Part shown: one piece after another, positions 1-12,100 of the stretch
How the letters are laid out: each line of letters begins with the position of its first letter
Position numbering within the stretch: the stretch's first letter is position 1
From: Tetranychus cinnabarinus
Taxonomy: Eukaryota; Arthropoda; Arachnida; Trombidiformes; Tetranychidae
Reading direction: 5' to 3'
Assembly (NCBI GenBank): GCA_022266195.1
Contig: WHVY01000002.1
Coordinates: 6,649,001 to 6,713,000, forward strand
DNA: 64,000 nucleotides
Position numbers and translations under genes: made by a program
The notes under the pieces: generated by a model
The model's database searches: none
The model's input: only the letters and a program-made list of their open reading frames with translations
What the model was told of the DNA's origin: nothing

Positions 1-379
1 AGGTAACAAATAATTCCATCTTTTTCTCTTGATAAACACAAAATCTCGCTGGGTGTGTCATTCACCTGACTGACTTATTAACTCAAATTGACTATTTTTT
101 AATGTGATCTACTTTATAAACCATTTATTGACAGTGCCTTGGTACATAGTATCAAGATTACCTAACGTGTCTTACCTGGATGTATTTTTGTGGTTACCTG
201 ACTTCTCTAGGCTGTTTATTTCTACCAATGGTTTACCTGTTGGTCCATACAGAGACGTTTACTTATGATCAATAGGACACTTTCAACTTCATTTACATAT
301 CATTCCACATTTGATCTGAAAATTTATTTTAGCATTTGACAATTAAGGTTGTAAACAACCTGTTGATGAAAATTTGACA
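1..379. other. 5' flank of the claudin-like gene
   Basis: No coding sequence is visible. The stretch is A+T-rich and would hold the promoter and 5' UTR of the claudin-like gene whose first ATG is at 380. I could not fix a TATA box or a transcription start. Repeated TTACCTG-like words are visible between about 165 and 235, of unknown meaning. Confidence 0.4.
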
Positions 380-1284
380 ATGGCTTCAACCCTGAGTGGA
401 GCTAGCACAGAAAAACAAAGTTCTCGTTCAAAATTTTACATATCACGAAAATATGAAGTAACCAGTGCACTCTGTCTAATTTCATGGATTTCTTTGATTG
501 TTTCGTTTTCTGCCCCTTATTGGCTATCATCATACACCAAAACCTACACATCTTTCATCCGCCTTGGACTTTGGGATGTTTGTTTTAATAATTATCGCCA
601 TCCTCCATATCAATATGACGAAAAGTTTGACGGTTGCAATTGGATTTATAGTGCTAAATATCAAAATATTCGGGAATGGCTTCAACCAGGTAAGGCTTTC
701 TTTTAATTCAAAAAAGAACCAGTAACATTGACTTTCTTTTTTACTTCCAGGTTGGTTTATTGTGGTCCAAGCTATGTTAACTATAGCTTTGATTTTTACT
801 ACTCTTGCTTTGATGTTAATCAGTGCCAGTCTAATGTACTATTTAGTACGTTATCATATTGTGGTGACAGCAGTTGCTGCCGGACTTACAGCAGTATCAG
901 GTTGGTCTCTAAAAATCATGATTATTAATTTACAGTAACTTATTTAATGTTTTCACTTTTTTTCTAGCTGTGTGCATTTTAGTTGGAGTTTCAGTATTTG
1001 CTTCGTACGCATTTGAAAGATCGTGGCTGCAATATCCAAATTTTAATCATCTAGATTGGGGATATTTTCTAGCGGTAACAACAATTGTATTCTTGTTTAT
1101 TGCTAGTGGTTTATTAATTAAAGAATCTTGGAGAGAATATCAAAGAAAAAGGAAAATGGTGAATCTGGTCTACAGTATGCGACCAAGAAATGGTGGTTCC
1201 ATTGAAGCCCGTCCAATGATGCCGATAGAAGAGTTATCGGTAGATCGTCCAAGTGCTTATCAACCTCACTTTACTCAAGTTTAA
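380..1284 (+). CDS. claudin/PMP22-family four-transmembrane protein, 3 exons
   Basis: Exons 380-689, 751-900 and 968-1284 join in one frame (both introns phase 1) to give 258 residues. The introns are only 61 and 67 nt. The first donor is strong (CAG|GTAAGG), the second weaker (CAG|GTTGGT), and both acceptors follow pyrimidine tracts. Four hydrophobic spans lie near residues 27-50, 105-130, 148-170 and 185-207. The first extracellular loop carries the claudin-type signature: Trp48 in PYWL, then GLW at 63-65, Cys68 and Cys86. The C-terminal tail is basic then Pro/Ser-rich, with no clear PDZ ligand. Family members build the paracellular barrier (septate junctions in arthropods) or act as related membrane scaffolds. 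Which arthropod claudin it matches cannot be told by eye. The start is the ATG at 380; an upstream in-frame TTG at 374 is unlikely to be used. The gene ends tail-to-tail with the BARD1-like gene. Confidence 0.88.
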
Positions 1285-1736
1285 CTATCTAATTAGAGAT
1301 TACATTGCCTTTGTAAATAGCCAAAAACACAAGTTGCTAAAATCCTGTTAGACCAAAGAGTCAAAGTATTCAAATTATGTATTACACGAGATCTGATTAA
1401 TTTTAAGTATTGGAAGCATTCATCGGTGCATTTATCAACTAAACCAACGGACATTGATATACTATTTCGTTACACGGGTCTGCTTCACACAAATTGATAA
1501 AAATTATAAGAATCTAAGCATTTTTTTCATGCATCATTCTCACTGGCAGCACACAAATAGCCAAATAATATTAATTTTGATCTGTCATTTCTTTTTGTAT
1601 TTTCAAACTTTTTTCATTGTCAGCTGAAAAGACATTAAACTAGCGTCCTAAATGATTAATCGATTATTACTTATCAACGGAAACGCGAATATTGTCAATG
1701 GTTTAACAAGAAAAAGTATATTATCGTTTGAAATAT

Positions 1737-1742
1737 AATAAA
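1737..1742 (+). terminator. candidate poly(A) signal of the claudin-like gene
   Basis: AATAAA lies about 450 nt after the stop codon at 1284, in an A-rich tract. It is the first canonical hexamer I see downstream on the plus strand. The 1285-1889 gap otherwise holds only 3' UTR-like A+T-rich sequence for the two convergent genes. Confidence 0.4.
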
Positions 1743-1889
1743 GTTAAAGGGATAAAGGGTTTCAAAACAAAATAATAATGAAAATATGATTATAATAATA
1801 GCATGATAAAGTATAGTTTATGGGGAACAAATGAAATAAAAATAAAATTAAGTAGCTTGACGAAAAAAATGGTAAAATAATATAGATAG

Positions 1890-4505
1890 TTAATTGAAAA
1901 AATCATCTGTCTTGTAAGCAGTTACAACTGCGAGAAGATCGGCAGTCTCAATGTGCTTAGCACTTCCAGTCGATTTATCATCATCTTTAACTTTATCTTT
2001 AACAATGATTACTCTTTCATTTTTTCGTAAAGCTGAATTTAACCGTAAATTGTTATCAAAAATAGTTCCACCTCCAGTTGAAACAATATCCTTAAGCTCT
2101 TCAAGATTAGGTAAATCGGCAGCTTTGAATTTTCCATCAAAATAGAAATTGATTCCGGTGAGCAACTTCTTTTTAGAGGTTCTTGAAATTTTAGGTGCAC
2201 CCAATGTATTTTCTGGTTGCTTGGTGGTTCCCCGCAATTCATACGGTTCTTCTGGTAGCAATTCACCAGCTTTTAAACTTTCAGTGATCCAATCAAAACT
2301 CACAATCCACTTGTGACTGAGCAATGCTTTCATGTACTTTAATGATCGGACAGCTCGTTTATTTGAATCAGATTTAGTTACCAAATGAGTCACATTGGAG
2401 GGAAAATCTGCTGTTATGCGAACTCCAAGCGATTTTTGTAATTTTTCTAAAGTTTTCTTCTGGTCGGCTGTCAATAAGGTTGAGGCGATTAAAATTCTAC
2501 TATTGGATTTTGAATTTTTTGATGCATTAGATCTGCTTGACGTGGATCGTGCTGGTGACGGTGAATCACTTTCATCAGAAGTTTCCTTAGCTTTACGTTG
2601 TCTCTTTACAGGGCTGGTATCAGTCGAATCTAATCGAGCTGCTCTTTTGCTTGTGGCTTTTGGTTTAACAAAGACATCTTCATCATCAACCGAAGCTTCA
2701 GGTTCTTTTGCTTTTTGTTTAGCACGCCCTTTAGATGAAGCAGCTTTGCTGTTACTTGTAGACTTGGGCGTTTCTGTTTCAGAGACAGTTTCTTTTGATT
2801 TGGTTTCAGTACGAGACTTGCTATTCATGAGTGGTAGTTCATCGTAAGTGATGGGTCTACGTGAATACATCATGTTACCTTTGTTGCTTCTTGGACTTTT
2901 TCTTGGAGAAACTGCGGATTCAAATTCTTTAGCTGGAGAAAAGGTTACAGATTTTCTCAGATCTTGTTTTTTATTTCTATTCTCTTCAATGATATCATCA
3001 TTAGTTGTATCAATTTGATCTTCTGAAGATTTTTTATCATCCTCAGGTTTACCACTATTTTTCGGAGTTCGACCTGTTCGGCGAGGGCTTTCATCTTTAT
3101 TTTTGGACGATAAATTCTTTGATGGTGAAGATCGAGTAGAGCGTTTATCATCACTTTCTGATTCTTTATTCTTGTCTTCCTTCTCCTTTTCTTCGACAAC
3201 TTTTTTCTTAGCACGGCCTCGAATAGAAACTTTGTTATCTTTGGACTCAGGCACTTCTTCTTCAACGGTTTTACCTCTTTTCTTCGTAGAAGATTCTACT
3301 CTGCTTGACTTTGAGTTGTCAGCCTGTGCATCTGACTCTGTTTCTTTTACTTTATCCTTAGCCAATACCTTCTTTCTACTTTTAGATTTAGCTTTATCAT
3401 TATCTTCAGCATCGGCATCATCTTCATTTTTGTTTTTATTTTTCTCCTCTTCAGCCTTTTCTTTTTCTTCAAGTTCCTTGAGTCTAGCTTTTTCTTTGGC
3501 TTTTTCCAATGCTCTTTCTTTAGCCTTTTCTTTGGCGCGTTCCTTGGCACGCTCCTTTGCCAGTTCTTTCTCTTTCTCTTTGCGTTCCTTTTCCAGCTCT
3601 TTGGCCTTTTCCTTTTCAAGTTTTTCGGCTTCTTTTTTTTCTTTTTCGAGTTTTTTCTGCAATTCCTTTTCTTTTAGCTTTTCTTTTTCCTTTTCTTTTT
3701 CTCTGAGTTTCTCTTTCTCTTTCTCTTTTAGTCTCTCCTTCTCCTTTTCTTTTTCTTTTTCTCGTTCTTTTTCTCTTTCCTTCTCTTTCTCCTTTTCCTT
3801 CTCTTTCAGTCTCTCTTTTTCCTTTTCTGCTTCTCGTTCTTTAACTGGATCCTTGTCTTTTCTTTTGTTTTTGTCATCGTTACTCTGCTTTTCAGTTGAG
3901 TCGGAAGCAAGTCTTTGTTTCTTCATGGGGATAAGTTTTTCTTGCACCTTTTCACGTCCTTTCCGCTTATTAACCGAACCAATAGCTTCAGTATCAGATG
4001 CATCATCCAACTTGTCCTCATCGATGCTTAGATCTTGTGTGAAAACTGATGCTTCCGTCAATTGGGATAGATCTTGACTCGATTCAACTCCTTTAGCTGC
4101 ATTATCGACTTTTTTGACAGGAGAAATAACAGCCTTCATCACGGGACGAGGAGAACTCATAATCTTTTTATCATTATTCGGAGCTTTATTGGGATTTTTA
4201 TCAGCCGCAAAACTTATTTTCAAATATTGTGTATTTAACAATCTGATATCTTTAACCAAACTTTCATAATCCGAATCCCGCTTGATTTCCACAGTTGGTA
4301 TTTTACATAAAGGACATTTTCTAGCTGCGATACCATTTTTACAATCACCACACAGAACATGGGCACATTTGGATAAATTATGAACACTATAGTTGAGTTT
4401 TTTACACTGATGACATCTCAATAGATCAACCATTTCAATAAACAATGGGTTAGTAATACTAGGATCCCATTTGAGTTTATTGGCAGAAGTAACAGGTCCA
4501 TTCAT
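1890..4505 (-). CDS. BARD1-like RING and tandem BRCT protein with long Lys/Glu repeat
   Basis: Intronless frame of 871 residues from the ATG at 4505; an upstream in-frame TTG at 4523 is not a likely start. A C3HC4 RING finger spans about residues 28-70: Cys31, Cys34, Cys47, His49, Cys52, Cys55, Cys64, Cys67. The helix after it also resembles BARD1. Residues about 200-400 are a highly charged KEKE/REKEKE repeat, probably a long single helix or coiled coil. A Lys/Ser/Glu-rich disordered region follows. Two BRCT repeats close the protein (about 669-757, with the conserved WI..DW motif, and about 780-871). The second has the FYFDGKF and STGGGTI motifs that look more like BARD1 than BRCA1. In other animals BARD1 pairs with BRCA1 through the RING to form a nuclear ubiquitin ligase acting in homologous recombination. 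The ankyrin repeats of vertebrate BARD1 are not visible, and BRCT2 looks short at its C-terminus. BRCA1 or another RING-BRCT protein remains possible. Confidence 0.85.
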   Translation of the reverse strand: MNGPVTSANKLKWDPSITNPLFIEMVDLLRCHQCKKLNYSVHNLSKCAHVLCGDCKNGIAARKCPLCKIPTVEIKRDSDYESLVKDIRLLNTQYLKISFAADKNPNKAPNNDKKIMSSPRPVMKAVISPVKKVDNAAKGVESSQDLSQLTEASVFTQDLSIDEDKLDDASDTEAIGSVNKRKGREKVQEKLIPMKKQRLASDSTEKQSNDDKNKRKDKDPVKEREAEKEKERLKEKEKEKEKEREKEREKEKEKEKERLKEKEKEKLREKEKEKEKLKEKELQKKLEKEKKEAEKLEKEKAKELEKERKEKEKELAKERAKERAKEKAKERALEKAKEKARLKELEEKEKAEEEKNKNKNEDDADAEDNDKAKSKSRKKVLAKDKVKETESDAQADNSKSSRVESSTKKRGKTVEEEVPESKDNKVSIRGRAKKKVVEEKEKEDKNKESESDDKRSTRSSPSKNLSSKNKDESPRRTGRTPKNSGKPEDDKKSSEDQIDTTNDDIIEENRNKKQDLRKSVTFSPAKEFESAVSPRKSPRSNKGNMMYSRRPITYDELPLMNSKSRTETKSKETVSETETPKSTSNSKAASSKGRAKQKAKEPEASVDDEDVFVKPKATSKRAARLDSTDTSPVKRQRKAKETSDESDSPSPARSTSSRSNASKNSKSNSRILIASTLLTADQKKTLEKLQKSLGVRITADFPSNVTHLVTKSDSNKRAVRSLKYMKALLSHKWIVSFDWITESLKAGELLPEEPYELRGTTKQPENTLGAPKISRTSKKKLLTGINFYFDGKFKAADLPNLEELKDIVSTGGGTIFDNNLRLNSALRKNERVIIVKDKVKDDDKSTGSAKHIETADLLAVVTAYKTDDFFN
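3440..3840 (-). repeat. coding low-complexity KEKE repeat in the BARD1-like gene
   Basis: On the plus strand this is an almost unbroken run of CTTTTTC/CTTTCTC-type pyrimidine words, which encode Lys-Glu and Arg-Glu-Lys-Glu tandem repeats. The units are short and imperfect, as expected from slippage growth. The opposite strand is also open (a Ser/Phe-rich shadow frame), which is only a by-product. Confidence 0.85.
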
Positions 4506-6102
4506 GATTGAAGTTTTAAACAAAAAATTACAATTGATTAATAAAAAAGAACACTAAAATGAATTAATTATAAATTAGCAAAATAAACAACACATCGACC
4601 GGCAATCATCTGCTTGAGTAACCAGGGTAACCAAGAAAAGCAATTCTGCTCAATTCTGACTCAATTACAGCGCTATTTACAAAAATTGATGTCTATCTTT
4701 TGTATTATTATATTTTGTGATTAAACCGAATCAGTATTAAATTACTACTAATACCGACTTGTTAAAGAAGCGATCTACAACGAAACACGGATGGAAATTG
4801 AATAAAAGCTTAAAGCCAAAGCTTCTAACTCAACCCAAGTAAGTCATGATTAATATCTCTACATTTTTATGTGCGACACTTGTATTTACTAATAAATTTG
4901 ATCGATTCGGTTAGATAATTAGTTTTTTATTTGAAAAAATGAAGTGTCAAGTTTACAGTTTTTGATAATTAAATTGATAGTTGAGAATGGTGTCAATTTG
5001 ATTTGATAATAATTTGATGCTTTATTCATTGAAATTAGGCTTTTAGCTATTGTGAGAGGCAGAAGAGGGAAGGATGAAAGGTAATGGTGAATGATGATGT
5101 TGCTGATGATGTTACTGATGATTATGGTGATGATTCTGGTGATGTTGCTGATTATTACGATAAATTGATTTGACCTAGGCTTATTATGTATTCACAATAG
5201 AGTCAAAATTGAATATATGTTGAAAACTGAGTGAATACAAGGAATGAAATTATAACAATAGAGAAAAGGAAATAATCTGAAATAAAAAAAGAGGAAAAGG
5301 CAAATGTAAAGTGATTCTTATCAATATAAATGTATTAACTCTAATTCGGATTATTGTAAAATTCATGTTATCAACATTTTTTACTCAGTTTTTTTTCCTC
5401 AGTCAAAATGAAGAAGAAAAATACAAAAAAAAAGGAGAAAGAAAAAGCTATAAATCAAGTCAATTTGAGTGAAAATTGTGATCAAAGTAAAGGCATGAAT
5501 CATGAATTGAGTTTAAGCAAAGAAAGAAGGAAGAAGAAGAGGCTGATGATGAAAATGATGGTAAAAGTGAGAAACAATTTATCCATGAGAGAATCCCAAA
5601 GAGAAACTGAAATATAATCAAAGATGTTGAAGAAGGCAAGAAATAGTGTTTGTCATCATCTTTTTGCAATTTATTTTGATATTTTTTCATTTTCTTTTCC
5701 GTCCTTTTCCTTCTCATATCAGAGAGAAAGTAAAATATCATATCATTGAGCAGCAAAAATTGGTTGAATTTGTCATTAGTACATATGAATTGCATTTAAG
5801 AGCACACAACATTTTGATATTTTTCACTCTTCACTTTATCAGAATTGGTGAATCAAAATCAACTTCTTTGTCCTGTTTCTCCTGTTCAACGATATTATTA
5901 CATGTTCAATTCCCTGTTGATATAATCTTACCAAAAATGTCTCAATCTTGTTTACATTTCAATATGCAATGATTCAAATGGTATTCCCAGATGGCATTAT
6001 ATCAATGGTACAATAACAGGATGGATTTCAATTAATCGTAAAAGGTTAATTTGCAATTTAACTTTTCACCGTAACTCTAATCTTTTTCCTTCTTCTTCTC
6101 TT
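4506..6102. other. intergenic, BARD1-like 5' side to K2P-A 3' end
   Basis: No convincing gene. There is a GAT/GTT-rich simple tract around 5085-5155 and a Lys-rich open stretch at 5408-5617 that looks like A-rich noise. It should contain the BARD1-like promoter just above 4505 and the K2P-A 3' UTR just below 6103. Confidence 0.4.
5085..5155. repeat. imperfect GAT/GTT trinucleotide-like tract
   Basis: Repeated GATGATGTT, GATGATTAT and GTGATGTTGCT words make a degenerate triplet microsatellite in intergenic DNA. Confidence 0.6.
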
Positions 6103-6107
6103 TTATT
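6102..6107 (-). terminator. candidate poly(A) signal overlapping the K2P-A stop codon
   Basis: AATAAA on the minus strand overlaps the TAA stop at 6105-6103. If it is used, the 3' UTR would be only tens of bases long. Other, weaker hexamers lie further downstream. Confidence 0.3.
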
Positions 6108-9100
6108 GTACATCAGATTCACCATCCCAATAGTAATCATCTTCATCTTCCTCATAATTTGGATCCTTGATGATACCAACAATTATGCCCAATGTTTTAA
6201 CCTTATGGATAACACCTTCCTGCATTAGATTGAAACACATGGCAATCAAAGCAAGTCCCATTAGAATGTACAAGGCACATAGAATCATATTCTCAGATTT
6301 CAATGACTTCTCTCCTGGAACCAGATCACCAAAGCCAATGGTCGATAGAGTAATGAAACAAAAATAGATTCCATCATGGACTTCCCACGATTCCCAGCCT
6401 GAGAAGAGGATTCCACCAATTGAAACATAAGCAATCAAAATAAAGAGGCACAATGAGATGGGAACATGGACTCGCTCCAATACAACCCGACGACCATCTG
6501 AAGGTTCATCACGACGAAAGACGGTTGAAGGTTCACGGTCAATGCCACCAGCAATACTTGGCTCAGTGACACTCTTGCCCAGCCGATAACCAGATTGGAT
6601 CAACTCAGGTGTCTCATGGCGTGAACTGTACAAACAAGAAAAAAAGCAACATTATTATTGAGACAACAAACATCAATCAATATCATGCAAAATAAATGCT
6701 CAAGAGGCCAATCAAGAAATCTCATTATCAAGTTGAATTGAATGTCTTCACCAAATGTAAGACTAAACAAGGTTTAAATATCTTAATCACTTGAAAACAC
6801 AATTAGCAAATCATTCAATTCTCAATAATCACTCAAGATTTTCATCAAATTTTTCATTCGATTCAAATATCTTTTTCTTTGTACTTTCAGGTTTTAATGG
6901 CAACAATCAGAATCGTTATCAAAGGATCAAAAAAGGAAGCATGAAAACCAACAGAATACAAAAGCTTAATTTACATTAATGGTTGGAAATGAATTAAATC
7001 TGGATCAATAATAGAAATGTGAAGATGAAAGTTGATTCTAATGTAATACCATTCATTCAATTTTAAAGTAAAACGTTGATCAAAATTCTGGTCATATTGG
7101 TGGGTTTACAGTTGATGAGACTTTATTAGATTTATTTTGAAATGAAAACAACATTTGATAAAGTTGATTACAACAGTTTTAATCTCAATTTTGGATTCTT
7201 TTGATGAGTGAAAGTTTATTTAATCCTAATAAACATTTCATTTTTACTTGAAAAAAAAAGATTTTGCAAACAACCATTTATTAGAAGAAGGTAAAACTAA
7301 TAGTTTCAAATGAAAATAGAGTTACAAGTTGACATGTTTACCATGTTATTACATTTACACTGAGCAAATTACGAGTTTCTTCACATTTACTTTCTAATAA
7401 ATACATTTTTCTCTTTTCCACTCTTCTCCATGTTCAGTAATCTTTCAGAGAAGTTACATGAATTTTCTTTATTGTTACTTCTCTTCTCATCATATCCATG
7501 ATGTATACTCATGTTGAGCATTTATTACTGAACCTCCAACAGCAAAACGTTATGTTTTTTCATGTTTCATCCTGTTTTCACTCCCAGTCTTTTTACCAAT
7601 ATATTCAGATGAACAACATATTGAAATATTTATATTCACTTTGTTTCACATGTAACAATCACATTCAACTAATCAACCAGAATCAAAACACGATGGAATT
7701 TCATCAACTTTGTTTACTTTTTTCTTCTTCACTAAACTGTCACAATTATCAACCTGCAAAGCTGTTCATGTTGATCATGTTTCATGAAGAGAAGAAAAAA
7801 ATGAACGAGAAAAAAAAAACGATGAAACAAATTGAATTAACTCTAATAGAGTTTAATGTTTTCAAACGGTTAATTTAGATTTAAGAATGTAAATTGAATT
7901 TTTGGTTTTTCTTTCTTCTTCTTCTCTTCATGAAAACATTATTCTGGTTCATTCCGTGAATATTTCAAGATGAATGTTTCTCATAACTTGTCAGGAAAGG
8001 TTGTTCGTTTTTTTTGCAGGGAAAACGAGAAAAAAAATGATTGATCTTTTTACAGTTTTCCTATCATTATAACATTACGAATTATTTCTGCTCTTTTTTT
8101 ATATTTTAATATTTATTTCTTTACTTTTGATGTTATTTTTGTTTTGATCCATTCTATTTTTTCGGCTGCCCAGTTTATTAGATTGACATTAGTTGACCAT
8201 TAGTATTGAACAATAACAGGAAATATTATTCATTCATTCATTCACATATATCATGGAGAAGTGAATAAACGATATGAAATTGAAGATGAAACAACAATTG
8301 GACAAGATCGAGTTACAATTGAATTTGATAAAAAAAAGTTTGGATGAGTGATGATGAGGATAAACGCAAGTTGACAGTTGGGAAAGTATATGAAGACAGA
8401 GAGGGAGAGAAGGAGAAAAAAATGAATGAAAGATTTACCCTGAATCTGTTTGATTAAAAGGAATGCTTCGAGTAACTTTGGAAACTGGTGAACTGGGCAG
8501 TGAAGAACCATGAGCATGGTGAACCATTGTCGACCAAATACTGGTTGCTGTTGGTGTTGAGGTTGTCGGACCTAGACTTAGTGGGCTCATTTCTATGGAT
8601 GAAGTTTTACCGGTAACACTTCGTCTAACTGTTCCCTGAGCTGTTCGTCTTGACCGGGATCGAGCTGACCTGCCTCGACTGGCTTGCTTGTATGAACAGC
8701 AAGATTGAAATTTACCGTAAACATATCGAAAAGACTTGGCCAATGTGCCACCAATATTGGCCAGATAGAGCAACATTAAGGGAATACCAAAAATGGCATA
8801 GACAATGGTCGCTGCTCGACCTTCAGCCGTTATCGGTGCAATGTGCCCATAACCTGTAAAGACAAAGTCAATAATTAAAACAGACTTCAGTTTTAACCAA
8901 GCCAACTCAAGTTTAATCATCAGTCCATTTCGCATTATTATTGTGACTAGAGATGTGCGATTTTTGCTGACAATTGTGAGATCAATTTTCCTCAGAAATC
9001 GATCGATTTATTGACAAAAAACATTTGATTTCTTGATTTTTTCAAAACTAAAAAGTATCATCGAATCTACAAAATAGTCTCTTGGCTCAAAAACCCGTGT

Positions 9101-12100
9101 TTTAAGAGGATCGATTTTCTCTGGGTGAGATCGATCAATTTTCGAAATAGATCAGATCGATCTAATCGGATTGGAAAATCCCTAATTGTGACAAGAAACC
9201 GGTGAGATCAGGTTAGGTCAAGTTAGAATAGGTTGAGTTAGGTTAGGAAGACTTAAAGATTTGAAAAACAAAAGGAAATGACAAAAGTTCATTTCAAAAG
9301 TTGTAACTTTGCAGTAAAAATGTTGTCCGTTGAGTCAGACTTGAAAATGTGAATCAAAGTTGAATTTTCATCATTTTAACCTTTCATCTTTGGTTTTGTT
9401 TGAAAAGACTCATCAGTTTATTTTGCATTATTATTTTAATAAGAAATTGATTGAACTTGAAAAATGTTTTGTGTTTAAACACAAAGTAAAACACTTGATT
9501 TTGCTTTAATCCTGATGAACATTTAGCTTTTGTTTAAATTGCATTTTAAACGGACAAATCTTGAATAACGATGAATAATGAATGTTCATTATGTTAATAA
9601 TAGTTTTCATCACTTGAGTTTAAATTGGATTCTCCATTGAACTTTGTAAAGTTTGTGTGCATTTCAACAGTCAACAACAATTTACATGTTTTTATCATTC
9701 ATTTGGAACTAATATCAATTTAACTTTGCCAATGATATTGTTTTTGGTAATGAGACCAAGCAGAAAAATAAGAAGATGAAGATAATGATGAGGTTAATGA
9801 TAATATTGAAGATAGACAGGGGCGATGATGAGAATGAACAAGTTTATTAAGAAGAAGAAGAAGCAAGAATGGTAAGAGATTGTTGAGATTGTAAAGACAT
9901 AATCAGGATGATTGGATGAGATATGCACAGTGAAAAAAGTAAGATAATTACTGACACACTGATGAACTCAACTATTCTTTATCGTTTCATGTTCACTTCA
10001 ACCCATGTTATATGATGTACATGGTAATCCAAGTTTAATGATTGCCAACACAGTTTCTCTCTCTGTGTTGGAAATTGGCCAGAAAAAAAGAGACAAAATC
10101 TGTTTCCTTGCCTTTCCAATCAACGGTTTCAGTGATATAATACAAGAAAAAAAAGATTCCCATTTTAAATAGTTTTTTTCAACAGTGACATTTGATCAAG
10201 ACAATGTTTTGTCATTAGTCTGTTTACACGTTTAAATCATCAATAAATGATCTTGAATGGCCATTAAGATTAGGTTAGGTTGGGTTAGGTTAGGTTTAGT
10301 CAAGAGCAGAGAAGCTCGTCTCTTGAGTCTAACTTCAAACCTTTCAAGATGTGTTGCAGGTTAGGTTGGGTTAGGTCAGGCTTCAAGATTTTTCACTCTT
10401 GTAAATGAATTGCTATTCAACTGATCAAAGGTTTGAAGTTGATTGAAAATGATCAATTAAAATGGTTATCAAATGGATTTTGATTTTGCTTGAATTTGAG
10501 TGAAAATTGTTTTGTAAGTTGACTTTTAAATTAAACAATTTGTTCAAGTTTATTTGCATTTGATTGAAAAGTACATTTGAAATGTCAAAAAAAGTCACTT
10601 TGTATTTATATTATTAGACAATATTGTCTTCAATTTTTCCCTTTTTTCACAGCTAATTGTGTTGGTAACAAGTTTGATGATAATCATAATTGGAATAAAT
10701 GTTCTGATTTTCATCTTTTCATCATTTCTTGTTGCTTCACTTTTTCCATGTAATTTCATTCATATTAATTTCAATCTCAATGTTGCTTAAACATTTTAGT
10801 CACATTCCAACCAGTAACTAATATATAACTTTCAACATTGTTGGCAATTCTGGCAACATTAACATTTAATCTGTAATATAAACTCAGCCATTCAACTGGA
10901 TTCAATTTTTTTTGCTCAACATTTTTTTTCTTCGCCAAAACAAAAATTTCCATTTCAAATGAAGCAATTTTGTCTCTGTTTGTCAACCGATTTCAACTGA
11001 TTGACTTGAAATTGATGACATCAAATTAATTTGAATAATTAAAGAAGCAAAAATATTCATCAATCGATAATCAAAGTTGATGGACTGAGAAGAATTGCAA
11101 TTATCTTTCCATTTACTGAATAATCTGATTAACTTTGGAAATTGATGCATAATCATTATTATCGTTATTAGTATTATTATTGTTACCATTATGGTTATTG
11201 TTGGAATCACCATTAACATAATTATCTTTGGTTGTTGCTGGCTTTTCATTTTCATCTTCTTCTGGTGAACCTTTTAATTTGATTGATAAATAATCAAAGC
11301 TCAAAATGTGTACTCAATTAGCATTAGATAATTAATCTTTAAAAAATTGATGTAAATGCAAATTTTGCATTCAAAATTGGATGTCAACTCAGTTTTTTAA
11401 ATGAGAAAAGGTAAAGATTAGTTCAGTCCAAGTTGGATGAAAAAACGGATCAGTTTTTAAATGAGTTAAAATGATTAAAAACAATGTGACAAGTGATTAG
11501 AGGAAAATTTCATTTCATTGAACAATCAAGGTAACTGAATAAGGCTCTTATCAAGTGATTCACGAGTTTTGTGTCAAATGATAATTTAGATGCAAAACTG
11601 CTTCTCTACTCATTAAAAGTATCGAAAGTTTTTGACAAAATGTTCATTTTTTCTTCAAATCAATGTCTAAATACAAGATTGAGTTTGATGATCAGCTAAT
11701 TGAGAAAGATTGGATGTCAGTTTGAAGAGATATTCAAAGGTTTATCAGCATTATAAGGTTCAAATGAACGAGCCAAGGATCAAGATCTTATGAGTACTTG
11801 CATCTTATCGATAAAAAGTCGGTTGATTTGATATCGATTTTTGTACTGGGAGTTTTTTATCCTTGACGGTCGTTTGGGCTTATTAATTTTGAACCAGAAG
11901 CCAATCTTGATGATGTTTCATGAAAAGAATTCCAACGAGCTTTTTCAAAAAATTTAGCGATGTCAAAATACATTGGCACCTAAGTATCGGTTTCATTGAG
12001 TATAATGATAAGGGCTAGGATCAGCGAGGGTCGAAGGAGCGAGTTGAAATCTACACTTTGCCTTGAAATGACAAGGGTCACAGAAGGTAATAACAAGTCG

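Noticed and set aside
3103..4077. 324-residue plus-strand Ser/Phe-rich frame
   Set aside because: It is the antisense shadow of the KEKE-coding region of the BARD1-like gene.
5408..5617. Lys/Met-rich plus-strand frame
   Set aside because: Composition follows the A-rich DNA (AAGAAG, ATGATG), with no domain or splice context.
11113..11304. Asn-rich minus-strand frame inside K2P-A intron 1
   Set aside because: It has no ATG, no clear acceptor or donor, and reads through AAT/AAC simple repeats. An alternative exon is possible but unsupported.
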